A DNA stretch of 64,000 nucleotides from AP-15 sp963812675 (GCA_963812675.1 CAWEWR010000021.1:124001-188000); one strand, 5' to 3'. Positions 8,769 to 16,667 are shown, numbered from the stretch's first letter. Notes: a model not told the origin generated them from the sequence alone. Numbers and translations: made by a program.

Positions 8769-9718
8769 GCCGGCGCCGAACTACCGTCTATTGGACGGGG
8801 TTCTGCGTAATCCTGGCGCTTTTGATTGCGGCCCCCCTTGTGCTGCCCGAGTTCTGGCGGCGCTTCCTGACCGAGATTCTGATCTGGGGCCTCCTGGCGA
8901 TGTCGTCCGACATCCTGATCGGCTACACGGGCATGGTGTCTTTCGGCCATTCGGCCTTTTTCGGGCTCGGGATCTACGGCGCCGCAGCCGCCCTGTTATC
9001 GGTCGATCCACCAAGTCTGTTGCTGGCACTGCTTTTTGGACTGGTGGCCGCGGCGGCTGCGGCTGCCTTTGTCGCCTATTTTTCGACGCGACTGCGCGAT
9101 ATCTATTTCGCGATCACCACACTGATCTTTTCGCAGATCTTTTACGTCATCATCTTTACGTGGACGGAGGTGACCGGGGGTGAGAACGGGCTGACCTTCA
9201 GCCGGCCGCCGCTGGCGATCCCGGGACTTTTCTCGACGCGGTTTACCCCCAATACGCTCCACTGGTTCGTGCTCGGGGTGGTTGTACTGTCTTATCTGCT
9301 ACTGCGCCGCATAACCCAGTCGCCCTTTGGCATGGTATTGCAGTCGATCCGCGAGAACGAGGCGCGGACGCGAGCAATCGGCTACCCGGTCGAGCGCTAC
9401 AAGATGGTCGCGGTGATGCTCTCCGGGCTGTTCGCGGGGCTGGCCGGCGTGCTCTATGCGCTGCAGAACCAGTTCGCCGCGCCCGATTTTGTCTTCTTTC
9501 TGGTTTCGGGCGAGGTCGTCATCTTCAACGTCATTGGCGGGATCGGGACCCTAGTCGGTCCAATCGTCGGCGCCGCATTCTTTCTGCTGCTGCGCGAGGG
9601 GCTGTCCCGCTTCTTCACGGAATACTACCTGATCTTCGTAGGACTGATTTTCATCGCTATGGTCATTTTCCTGCCCCAAGGGCTGCTCGGTTTGGCGCGG
9701 CGCTGGCTCAATGAATAG
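8765..9718 (+). CDS. livM: Branched-chain-amino-acid-type ABC transporter permease, LivM
   Basis: Second permease subunit, 317 aa from ATG 8765, which overlaps the livH stop. It is highly hydrophobic with about nine spans. The family patterns LLAMSSDILIGYTGMVSFGHSAFFGLG and QSIRENEARTRAIGYPVERYK are present, as is the C-terminal VIFNVIGGIGTLVGP coupling loop. It is the last gene of the nine-gene unit. The next gene is on the other strand, eight bases beyond its stop, so the two transcription units converge here. Confidence 0.93.
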   Translation: MSRRRTTVYWTGFCVILALLIAAPLVLPEFWRRFLTEILIWGLLAMSSDILIGYTGMVSFGHSAFFGLGIYGAAAALLSVDPPSLLLALLFGLVAAAAAAAFVAYFSTRLRDIYFAITTLIFSQIFYVIIFTWTEVTGGENGLTFSRPPLAIPGLFSTRFTPNTLHWFVLGVVVLSYLLLRRITQSPFGMVLQSIRENEARTRAIGYPVERYKMVAVMLSGLFAGLAGVLYALQNQFAAPDFVFFLVSGEVVIFNVIGGIGTLVGPIVGAAFFLLLREGLSRFFTEYYLIFVGLIFIAMVIFLPQGLLGLARRWLNE

Positions 9719-9726
9719 CCCGCCCG

Positions 9727-10509
9727 TTAGAGTGCCGAGCGGCGGCTCGACCCACCGCCGTCGATCGTGACGATCGAGCCCGTGGTGTAGGCCGACAGGT
9801 CGGAGGCGAGGAAGGCGGCCATCCAGCCGATCTCTTCGGGCTTGGCGGCGCGGCCGAAGGCCAACGGCTTCATATACTCGGTCCAGCGTTCGGCGTCGCC
9901 GAACTGGGTCTGCGCCCGGGTGCGCATCAATGTGACGAGCCGGTCGGTCATGACCGGGCCGGGGTTGATGCCGACGACCCGCAGCCCGTCGCGCGGCGCG
10001 GTGCCGCCCATCGCCCGGGTGAACGCCATCAGTGATGCGTTCCCCGAGGAGCCGGCGACATAATCGAAATCGGGGTTCTCGCCGGCAGCGCCGAGGATGT
10101 TGATGATGACGCCCTTCTTGCGCTCGCGCATCAGGGCATAGAACCGCCGCGTCATGTTGATGTAGCCGAACACCTTCAGATCCCAGGCGGTGCGCCAGCG
10201 TGCCTCGTCGATCGCGTCGATATTGCCGCCGGGGATCGCCCCGGCATTGTTGATCAGGATCTCGGTGTCGGCGCACGCCTCGGCGAGCCTGTCGACATTT
10301 CGGCTGTCGGAGAGATCGAGCGGATAGAACCGGACCGCGACATGGTGCTTGGCGACGATCGAGGCTCGTGCGGCCTCGAGGTCAGCCGCAGTGCGCGACA
10401 CCAGCACGACGTCGCAGCCCTCCTCGGCCAGCGCCTCGGCGCAAGCCCGCCCGATCCCCTTCGACGCGCCGGTCACCACCGCCTTGCGTCCCCGCAAACC
10501 CAGATCCAT
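9727..10509 (-). CDS. SDR-family NAD(P)-binding protein lacking the usual YxxxK
   Basis: Short-chain dehydrogenase/reductase fold, 260 aa. The cofactor motif TGASKGIG (residues about 14-21), the NNAG motif and the C-terminal DGGGS are clear. The catalytic segment is unusual. Where classical SDRs have Tyr-x-x-x-Lys before the AAL helix, this protein reads DYVAGSSGNASLMAFTRA, so the aligned Tyr and Lys positions appear to be Gly and Asn. A related group of alphaproteobacterial SDRs shares a similar sequence from memory, so this is probably a subfamily trait rather than damage. Reaction unknown. ATG 10509 gives the standard N-terminus MDLGLRGRKAVVTG. It converges with livM. Confidence 0.85.
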   Translation of the reverse strand: MDLGLRGRKAVVTGASKGIGRACAEALAEEGCDVVLVSRTAADLEAARASIVAKHHVAVRFYPLDLSDSRNVDRLAEACADTEILINNAGAIPGGNIDAIDEARWRTAWDLKVFGYINMTRRFYALMRERKKGVIINILGAAGENPDFDYVAGSSGNASLMAFTRAMGGTAPRDGLRVVGINPGPVMTDRLVTLMRTRAQTQFGDAERWTEYMKPLAFGRAAKPEEIGWMAAFLASDLSAYTTGSIVTIDGGGSSRRSAL

Positions 10510-10553
10510 TTCGTTCTCCCGAACCGCGCTACCCCGCCACCGCCCCTCCCATT

Positions 10554-10591
10554 CCCTCCCCCGCGCGCGGGGGAGGGTTAGGGTGGGGGCA
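10554..10591. repeat. GC-rich palindromic repeat, copy 1
   Basis: Positions 10554-10577 form a perfect 24-base palindrome (CCCTCCCCCGCG and its complement), followed by GTTAGGGTGGGGGC. It lies between the SDR and methyltransferase genes, upstream of the former and downstream of the latter. The same consensus recurs at 31984-32037. Confidence 0.85.
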
Positions 10592-10606
10592 TTCCGGGGG
10601 GAAATC

Positions 10607-11518
10607 CTAGCCGATTTTGCTCCAGGTCAGCTCATGCTTGTTGTGAAACAGGTGGCGAAGTTCTGAGCCCGGAATGGCGGCGAAGCGACGAGCGGTGTCG
10701 TGATCGGTCGGGCCCTGGAATTTGATCGTGCAGACAAAGTTGCGGCAGATGCCTGCGGCGAGCCAACGCTCGACCAGGGTCAGAAGCCGCGCCGGATAGC
10801 ACACGACGTCGGAAAACAGCCAGTCCACGGACCCGACCGTACGCGGGTCGAGCGCGAAGGCGCTCTCCTGCCGATGCTCGATGCCGGGGAGGCGCGCGAT
10901 TTCGGGGGCGAGCGGCGCCTTGTCGACGCTGATCACCCGCGCGCCCATCTGCTGCAATGCCCAGCTCCAGCCGCCGGGGCTCGATCCGAGATCGAGGCAG
11001 ATCTCGCCCGGCCCGGGGCGGCGGCCGATCAGGGTCAGAGCCTCCCACAGCTTCAGATAGGCGCGGCTCGGCGGACCGCTGCGGTCCTCGACGAACTGGA
11101 TTTCGCTGTTGGGAAAGGGGCTGGTGCAATGCGGCGCTGCGAGCACCGTCCCGGAGCCGAGCAGGGTCCACGACCCGAGCGGAGCCGCCGGCACCGGCGT
11201 CCCGAACACGAGCGGCTTCGCCGAGACCTTCGGCAGCTGCTCCTGGATCAGCATCGCGCGCCGGTACAGGCGAGGCGCATAAACTGCCCAATTGCGCTGG
11301 ATTGCCCGCAGCATTGCGGCCGCATCCGAAATCGAGGCGATGGCGATCTCCTGAGGGTCCAGCCAGACATTCGCGGCCCATGCCGCGGGGCGCGGTGGCC
11401 CCGGGACGAGCAACAGGCGGCCGTGCGTCGTGTCGACGCCGCCGAGCTCCTGGTCGAGCTCCGGGGCAAATCCCTCCGCGGCGAGGTAGGCAGTGCGGGC
11501 GCTCACGGCCGCCAGCAT
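10607..11518 (-). CDS. RlmM/FtsJ-type SAM-dependent rRNA ribose methyltransferase
   Basis: 303 aa. The C-terminal half is a Rossmann methyltransferase with SAM motif ICLDLGSSPGGWSWAL, acidic VISVDKAPL, and the FtsJ-type catalytic residues in SDVVCYPARLL, CTIKFQG and NKHELTW. This is the K-D-K-E arrangement of RrmJ/RlmM enzymes. RlmM makes 2'-O-methyl-C2498 in 23S rRNA. The N-terminal half would be the RNA-binding part, which is only weakly recognisable. ATG 11518 sits 47 bases from the divergent sirtuin start, so the two share a short promoter region. Assignment as RlmM-like is firm at fold level and moderate for the exact target. Confidence 0.85.
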   Translation of the reverse strand: MLAAVSARTAYLAAEGFAPELDQELGGVDTTHGRLLLVPGPPRPAAWAANVWLDPQEIAIASISDAAAMLRAIQRNWAVYAPRLYRRAMLIQEQLPKVSAKPLVFGTPVPAAPLGSWTLLGSGTVLAAPHCTSPFPNSEIQFVEDRSGPPSRAYLKLWEALTLIGRRPGPGEICLDLGSSPGGWSWALQQMGARVISVDKAPLAPEIARLPGIEHRQESAFALDPRTVGSVDWLFSDVVCYPARLLTLVERWLAAGICRNFVCTIKFQGPTDHDTARRFAAIPGSELRHLFHNKHELTWSKIG

Positions 11519-11565
11519 CGCACGCCGGGCTTGGCGCGTCGCGGCACATTTGCCAAACTTCAGGA

Positions 11566-12321
11566 ATGGCCTTCGATCGAGAAATTGCCGAGCTCTCCCG
11601 AGCGATCGCGCGGGCGCGCCGCGCCGTCGTGTTTACCGGAGCCGGGATCAGCACCGAGTCGGGAATTCCCGATTTCCGCAGCCCCGGCGGGATCTGGACT
11701 CGCATGGCGCCGATCGACTTCTCGGATTTCCTCGCCTCGGAGGAGGCGCGGCGCGAAACCTGGCGGCGGCGTTTTGCAATGGAGGAGACCTTTCGCGCTG
11801 CCGCCCCCAACCGGGGGCACCGCGCCGTCGCGGAGCTCGTCCGCCGCGGCAAGGCCGCCGCTGTGATCACCCAGAATATCGACGGTCTGCACCAAGCCTC
11901 CGGCGTCCCCGACAAGCGCGTGATCGAGCTCCATGGAAACACGACTTATGCGCATTGTCTCGACTGCAAGACGCGCTATGAGCTCGACGCGCTGCGCATC
12001 GCCTTCGAGCGCAACGCGACGCCGCCGGTGTGTGACGATTGCGGCGGATTTGTCAAAACCGCGACAATTTCATTTGGCCAGGCAATGCCCTCCAACGCAA
12101 TGCGGCGCGCCGAAATCGAGACCCGCGACGCTGACCTCTTCATTGTCGCCGGATCGTCACTGGTGGTCTATCCCGCCGCCGCCTTTCCGGAACTGGCGAA
12201 ACACCACGGCGCAACCCTGGTGATCATCAACCGCGAGGCAACCGGCCTCGACGCAATCGCCGACCTCGTGCTCAACCGTTCGATCGGCGAGACCCTCGGC
12301 GCGGCGGTCGGCATCGACTGA
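11566..12321 (+). CDS. cobB: NAD-dependent protein deacylase (sirtuin)
   Basis: SIR2 family, 251 aa from ATG 11566 with AGGA directly upstream. Motifs in order: VVFTGAGISTESGIPDFRSPGG (NAD binding), TQNIDGLHQASG, the catalytic histidine in VIELHGN, the zinc ribbon CLDC...CDDCGG (four cysteines), and the late VAGSSLVVYPAA and INREATGLD segments. Sirtuins remove acyl groups from lysines, producing nicotinamide and O-acyl-ADP-ribose. CobB-type bacterial enzymes regulate acyl-CoA synthetases. It is transcribed divergently from the methyltransferase gene. Confidence 0.95.
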   Translation: MAFDREIAELSRAIARARRAVVFTGAGISTESGIPDFRSPGGIWTRMAPIDFSDFLASEEARRETWRRRFAMEETFRAAAPNRGHRAVAELVRRGKAAAVITQNIDGLHQASGVPDKRVIELHGNTTYAHCLDCKTRYELDALRIAFERNATPPVCDDCGGFVKTATISFGQAMPSNAMRRAEIETRDADLFIVAGSSLVVYPAAAFPELAKHHGATLVIINREATGLDAIADLVLNRSIGETLGAAVGID

Positions 12322-12796
12322 GCCCACCAGGGCCTCCTCCGGCTGCCGCAGCCCAGTAACCTCCGGCGCACTTCGCGATAGCGTTGATTGACGCCAACAT
12401 TCCCATCTGAGCCGCGGTGTAGAGGCGCCTTTCGCTTGCGGCGCGCGCACCACGACCTCGACCTGCGCCCCGACCGCTACACGCACTACTACGAGAGTGA
12501 ATTCCGCGAGCGCTTCCACCCGCTGATGGACACCCGCCGTTGGGGCCTCGGCGAGCGGCTGGTGTTCGAAACCTACGCAAGGGAAGCCCACGACGAAACC
12601 TCGACTGGATCGCCCGCCACCGCATCTTCGACCAAGGCGGCACGGACCCAGCCGCTACGAAGATTCGGTGATTTCGTTGCAAGTGGGGTAGGGCGGCATT
12701 GGCGCATACTGTAGCCCCGAGCTCGCCGATGTCAAACTCGGGCAAGAGGCATGCCCAAGAAATTTATCTCGAGCTTCATATATATGAACTCGGGGA
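12322..12796. other. Intergenic stretch with apparent gene debris at island edge
   Basis: No convincing gene. A 108-codon frame at 12388-12714 has a protein-like middle (RYTHYYESEFRERFHPLMDT) but low-complexity ends and no recognisable family, so it may be a fragment of a lost gene. Base composition drops after about 12730, which I read as the left edge of the accessory island. Confidence 0.4.
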
Positions 12797-12826
12797 TTGA
12801 CAGAACGTATCCACTAGACATACGTT
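12797..12826 (+). promoter_or_regulatory. Putative promoter with embedded inverted repeat, upstream of DndB-like gene
   Basis: TTGACA at 12797-12802 is followed 17 bases later by ATACGT (12820-12825), a plausible sigma-70-like pair. The inverted repeat AACGTAT (12804-12810) and ATACGTT (12820-12826), spacer 9, sits between and over these elements, as an operator would. The gene starts 60 bases downstream. Confidence 0.4.
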
Positions 12827-12885
12827 GATGTTAGAGGCGCCTCTGTCTCTAGCGTCGCCACGTAAACACCCAATCCGAGGTCAAT

Positions 12886-14049
12886 ATGGAAACCAGGCTC
12901 GACCCTACCGACGGGCACGTGATTTATGGAGTTAAGATCAACGATCACCAGTTTCTCGGCCGCTTAAAGGCCCCTCAGCTATCCCAAATTGCACCGGATC
13001 CCCGGGACTCGGAGGATCGCAAGAAGGTTGACGCGAGCAGAGATCTCCAAGATCTCCAGGAAATTCGCGAGGAGGTTCAACGCGAGTTTGCGAGAGCGAA
13101 GGCGAAGAACGTAGGCCCGTATTCTGATTACATAGTGGACGTTCACGCAGGGAAGGTAGACGGAATCACACCGCCTATTATTCTTTACTCTGAGGAGAGG
13201 CTGGCTGAGGGCGCGGACGACTCCGGCAAGGAGTTTATTCAGGTACCCTATGATAAGCGTCTCGTTGCAATCGACGGCGAAACGCAACTCGCTGCTCGGT
13301 TCGATGCAGCGAATCGCGTTCCAAACACTAAGAGCGATTTTGTGGCGATTTGCATTTGCCACGGAAGAGACAAGCAGTGGGCACGCCAGTGCTTCCACGA
13401 CCTCAATGTTCTGGCGGTTCGACCAAATGCGGCTCTCACCATTGGTATGGACGCCCGCGACCCGCTCACCCGAGTGGCGCGGGAGATTGAGCGTCTAGTT
13501 CCGTTCTTCCGAGACCGAGTAAACAAAAATCGGCGTCAATTGGGTGCCCGCGACACAGACGTTGTCACGATAACCTCCCTCCGCGGCGCATGCATCACAC
13601 TAGCCGAAGGAATAGGTGGGGTGAAATACGGAGCTCGCCCCGTGCCCCTGCCCGGCGACCAAGTAGACCGAGCGCTTCGGACTGCGGTCGAGTGGTTCAC
13701 GGCTGTAACAGACGCGATCGGACCGGCCATGGAAGACCGTGAAAACAAACTCGCATCGGCCCCTGCAGTGCTCGCGGCAATCGGCGCAATGGGCCACGAA
13801 CTCGTCAATATCGATGAGCCGACAATGCGCGAGGCAAAGATGGCTGCACTGATTAGAAAGCTAAGGACAGTGGATTGGCGGCGGAGCAAGCACTGGGAGG
13901 GTATTGCGGGCAAGTTTACTCCGAAGGGGACTTTCTCTGTCGGCGGCAGTAAGGAAACAGCGTATGCGGTCTATGAAGCGCTAAACGACGAGACTTCCCC
14001 CGGTTATGTGACTGTTCGCACCCAATTGAGCGCCCAAGCCGCCGAGTAA
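12886..14049 (+). CDS. DndB-like / DGQHR-domain protein, orphan
   Basis: 387 aa. The middle reads DKRLVAIDGETQLAARFDAAN, which matches the DGQHR region of DndB-type proteins with His-Arg replaced by Thr-Gln. The following RPNAALTIGMDARDPLTRVA and ITSLRGACITLAEG also follow DndB-family layout. DndB regulates or tunes DNA phosphorothioation operons, and DGQHR proteins occur widely in mobile defence regions. Here no dndA, C, D or E gene lies nearby, so the function is open. The base composition is clearly AT-richer than the flanks. ATG 12886 follows CCGAGGTCAAT. Family call is from motif memory and moderately sure. Confidence 0.6.
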   Translation: METRLDPTDGHVIYGVKINDHQFLGRLKAPQLSQIAPDPRDSEDRKKVDASRDLQDLQEIREEVQREFARAKAKNVGPYSDYIVDVHAGKVDGITPPIILYSEERLAEGADDSGKEFIQVPYDKRLVAIDGETQLAARFDAANRVPNTKSDFVAICICHGRDKQWARQCFHDLNVLAVRPNAALTIGMDARDPLTRVAREIERLVPFFRDRVNKNRRQLGARDTDVVTITSLRGACITLAEGIGGVKYGARPVPLPGDQVDRALRTAVEWFTAVTDAIGPAMEDRENKLASAPAVLAAIGAMGHELVNIDEPTMREAKMAALIRKLRTVDWRRSKHWEGIAGKFTPKGTFSVGGSKETAYAVYEALNDETSPGYVTVRTQLSAQAAE

Positions 14050-14133
14050 TTGCGGGCGCCAAGCGCCCGCAATTGGGTCCCAACCACACCGCCATTCAGC
14101 AGCTGGTCGATTGTCTGCCAAAGGCCCTCGTTC

Positions 14134-14319
14134 ATGCTGAAGTGTCACGAATGTTGCAGTGACCAGATTTCGGTCTGGGGCGGACTTTGGGTGGATTTTT
14201 ACGAGGGCGGTTATCGGGAGGTCGATCCGCAAGAGGTCGACGAATTCGAGCCTAGGTTCGGCGACTCAACGTTCTGCCGCGCATGTGGTTTTACTTGGAC
14301 CTACGGGCACCCCTCGTGA
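14134..14319 (+). CDS. Small putative zinc-ribbon protein
   Basis: 61 aa from ATG 14134. Two CxxC pairs (CHEC near the N-terminus and CRAC near the C-terminus) are separated by an acidic aromatic segment (GGLWVDFYEGGYREVD). That is the layout of a small zinc ribbon. It lies 84 bases after the DndB-like gene on the same strand. No ribosome site stands out, and I do not recognise a named family. It could be a nucleic-acid-binding accessory protein of the island, or a chance frame. Confidence 0.4.
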   Translation: MLKCHECCSDQISVWGGLWVDFYEGGYREVDPQEVDEFEPRFGDSTFCRACGFTWTYGHPS

Positions 14320-14488
14320 GCCACGACGCTTGGCAGCGATCGCCCTTTCGCTATGTCCGAACTTACAATCCCATTAGTGCTTTCGCAGCCACCGCCACAT
14401 TCCTTCTGACAATGCGGACGCGGACGAGGGCGGAGAACTCGCCCTTTCGAAAAGATGCGAATCATTTAATAGTATTGCAGACCTTGTG

Positions 14489-14722
14489 TTACCTTTTCAG
14501 CGCCCAGTCGCGTCCGGCGAGAGCTAGCCGCCCCTCGTTACGAAGCTGCTGAGCAGCCCACCGCATCTCGTACTGCCATGTATAGAAGAGGTCGCCTGAT
14601 CTCTTTAGCTCTTGTTCATGATGTTCCCAAATATGCCGAGCGACTCTTACTAGCTTTGTTTGCCCGGCGTTCTCCCGGACAGCTTGATATACCCAGTCTT
14701 TCAGATCTTCCCGATTGGCCAT
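14489..14722 (-). CDS. Conserved small hypothetical protein
   Basis: 77 aa, beginning MANREDLKDWVYQAVRENAG and containing HIWEHHEQELKRSGDLFYTW followed by QYEMRWAAQQLRNEG. The pattern of a short helical N-terminus plus a winged-helix-like body resembles small hypothetical proteins seen near islands in alphaproteobacteria. Codon use and charge look like a real protein. ATG 14722 is the only sensible start. Function unknown. Confidence 0.55.
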   Translation of the reverse strand: MANREDLKDWVYQAVRENAGQTKLVRVARHIWEHHEQELKRSGDLFYTWQYEMRWAAQQLRNEGRLALAGRDWALKR

Positions 14723-14910
14723 TGGTAAGCACTCAATGCGGATTTGCAGCCTGCAGCTGGACCAGTCGATGTTGATCTGTCAATTGTGGTCTCTATACCG
14801 TTAATTCTAAGTGAAAATTCGCCTTACACGTCGGCTCGCGTCCGGCGCCTATCGCGAATCGCTCGAACTCGTTGTGCATGGTCGCGCCCTCGGCTCGGCG
14901 CTCCTTCCGG

Positions 14911-15119
14911 CGATGCGGCGGAAGACGGTGCCGGGGATGAGGCCGGTGCCGCTGGCATAGTTGCGATAGTAGAGGCCGCCGAAAATTGGCACGCAGCATA
15001 GAGGCTAGGGATCACGTGGCCTGAGATGTCCTCGACTTCGGCGTTGTTGGTGATCTTGAGGCCGCCGAAGAAGTCGGTCGCCACGGTATAGGCCTCGTAG
15101 GGTGGCTGGTCGAGGCGCC
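14911..15119 (-). pseudogene. Degenerate copy A of the tcuA-like gene 3' end
   Basis: This stretch aligns base by base with the 3' end of the flavoprotein gene at 17036-18535. Shared runs include GAGGCCGGTGCCGCTGGC, GTCCTCGAC.TCGGCGTT and GGCCTCGTAGGG, with scattered substitutions and gaps. In translation GGLKITNNAEVEDISGHVIP matches GGLKITGNAEVEDTSGHPIP of the intact protein. Similarity stops within four bases of the end of the adjacent broken toxin gene. It is the most diverged of three copies. Confidence 0.8.
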
Positions 15120-15122
15120 TTG

Positions 15123-15529
15123 TTACTGAGCACGAAACGGGTTGACGATGCGGAGCCGGTCGTCGAGCACGAACCCGTCCTGCATGTCTTCGGACCAGAG
15201 CGTGTCGCAATCGGCGTGCAGCGCCCGAGGCGGCAATCATGGCGTCGTAGATCGACAGTCCGTAGCGCTCTGCGAGCGCGAGGCCCGTTTCGTGAATCTC
15301 GATGGTGAGAGGCTGAACCGGCAGCAAGCCGCGCAGCATGGACGAAAAGGCGCGGGTTTCCGTCCATGACATGCCCATCTTGCGACGGGCGACATTGGCG
15401 ATCTCATTGAGTATCTGCACGCTGATCATGCCCCCGGCGCGGATCAGCTCTTCGGTCCGGTCCGCCTTGGCGGGATCACCGGATGCGACATACAACAATG
15501 ACGTTGGTATCGAAGAAACTACCGGGCAT
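15123..15529 (-). pseudogene. vapC: Frameshifted PIN-domain toxin (VapC type)
   Basis: Reading across frames restores a PIN-domain ribonuclease of about 134 residues: FFDTNV at the start, then LLYVASGDPAKADRTEELI, the body ISVQILNEIANVARRKMGMS, SIYDAMIAAS, and the C-terminal acidic stretch DTLWSEDMQDGFVLDDRLRI. Two single-base insertions break it, one after the FFDTNV codons (near 15503) and one in the codon run after IYDAMIAAS (GGGC for GGC, near 15233). Its ATG at 15529 overlaps the end of the antitoxin gene, the usual vapBC arrangement. The product would be an RNase toxin if intact. As read, it is dead. Confidence 0.8.
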
Positions 15530-15718
15530 TCGCTTCGTCCGCGAAAAGCGCGAAGGCGCTTTAGCAGCTCTTCACGCCCGGGCTTACGCGACACGCCGAA
15601 CTCACGCTCGTCGGCAACATGGATTTCGATCTCGTCGCCCTCTTTCAGTTCGAGCGCGTCGACCACGGAGGCGGGAAGGCGGACCGCCAGACTGTTGCCC
15701 CATTTTCGCGACCTGCAT
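15519..15718 (-). pseudogene. vapB: Frameshifted AbrB/MazE-type antitoxin (VapB)
   Basis: Starts at ATG 15718 after CGGAGAAGG. The frame MQVAKWGNSLAVRLP is interrupted because AAA reads AAAA, giving MQVAKMGQQ. The corrected frame continues LPASVVDALELKEGDEIEIH and ends FADEANAR just before the toxin start, which requires a second shift near 15545. AbrB-fold antitoxins bind their own operator and neutralise the PIN toxin. A clear operator-like palindrome lies directly upstream. Confidence 0.75.
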
Positions 15719-15731
15719 CGGCCTTCTCCGT

Positions 15732-15759
15732 GGATATACGCTTTTGATAATGTATATCC
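15732..15759 (-). promoter_or_regulatory. Operator-like palindrome upstream of vapBC remnant
   Basis: GGATATAC (15732-15739) and GTATATCC (15752-15759) form a perfect 8-base inverted repeat with a 12-base spacer, just upstream of the antitoxin ribosome site. This is the expected place for antitoxin autoregulation. Confidence 0.6.
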
Positions 15760-16057
15760 AGCCGAGATCGGAAATCGAGAGATTGCGCCGTGCGGTGCCG
15801 CAAGGTTGCTTCCCCTTGATCCGAACAAACCGTGAACCGATATGAGTGCGGTTGCCGTGGGCCCCGCTGATGCCCGGAACCAATCACCAATTCACCGTTG
15901 CTGTCCCTGTTACCACCTGTTTTCCAGACCAACAACCAAGTAATTTCAATGGCTTGATCCTGATCTCGTTTGGCCTCTCGCGCGAATTGCAGTTTTATAT
16001 GGCCGCGCGGCGGCAGACGGATCTGTGCCGTATGGCGCGCCGTCATCCCCTCGCGTG
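15760..16057. other. Non-coding stretch between TA remnant and tcuA copy B
   Basis: Frames here give short, biased peptides with no recognisable motif on either strand. I see no gene, tRNA or repeat. Base composition is mixed and AT-richer than the flanks. Confidence 0.4.
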
Positions 16058-16266
16058 CGCCGCCGCACTTCGGCCGGCGAGGCGGCCGAAGACGGCGCCG
16101 GACATCAGGCCGGTGCCGCTGGCGTAGTTGTGGAAGAAGAGGCCGCCGACGATTTCGCCGGCGGCGTAGAGGCCGGGGATCGGGTTGCCGGTCGTGTCCT
16201 CGACCTCGGTGCCTTAGTGATCATGAGGCTACCGGAAGTGAAGGTGATGCCGGTCGCCACGGTATC
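16058..16266 (-). pseudogene. Copy B of the tcuA-like gene 3' end
   Basis: Nearly identical to the 3' end of the gene at 17036-18535. Long exact runs such as GTAGTTGTGGAAGAAGAGGC and CGACGATTTCGCCGGCGGCG are shared. A short deletion near 16212 (CTCGGTGCCTTAGTGATC against CTCGGCGTTGCCGGTGATC) shifts the frame. The match ends at about 16266, about 125 bases before the BrnT-like toxin gene. It is younger than copy A by sequence similarity. Confidence 0.88.
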
Positions 16267-16391
16267 GACCTTAGCAGGGCGTGTTCGACACTCCCCTACT
16301 TCACTCGTCAGCTGGGTTTCCGAATTTCTCCTGCGCAGGCATGTTGTACGTCTCTGACGGAGACCCTAAATTTCGCCTGAGACGATGATCG

Positions 16392-16667
16392 ATGGATTTT
16401 GAGTGGGATCGCGCCAAGAGCCAACGGAACGAAAGCGAGCGCCGGCTGCCTTTCGAGCTTGCCGCTCTTCTGTTCGACGGTCCTACGATCGAGTCTGCCG
16501 ATGAAAGACGGCACTATGGCGAAACCCGTATTCGGGTAATCGGCGTCGTCGGGAGTATCACGCTGCATTGCGTCTATACCCAACGTGGTGAGGTACGCAG
16601 GATCATCAGCCTGCGATATGCGAACAGGAAGGAACGGGATGCCTATCGTGCGACGCACCCGGGATGA
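16392..16667 (+). CDS. brnT: BrnT-family type II toxin
   Basis: 91 aa, starting MDFEWDRAKSQRNESERR, the BrnT N-terminal pattern (FEWD.AK...N). It continues through FELAALLFDGPTIESADERR, HYGETRIRVIGVV, and ends with the family signature RRIISLRYANRKERDAY. BrnT is a RelE-like ribonuclease toxin that inhibits translation. The partner gene overlaps its 3' end by 29 bases. ATG 16392 lies just downstream of the copy B fragment. The module appears intact. Confidence 0.85.
   Translation: MDFEWDRAKSQRNESERRLPFELAALLFDGPTIESADERRHYGETRIRVIGVVGSITLHCVYTQRGEVRRIISLRYANRKERDAYRATHPG

Noticed and set aside
15602..15883. Frame on the minus strand reading GAHGNRTHIGSRF
   Set aside because: It is part broken antitoxin in the wrong frame and part non-coding DNA; no family.
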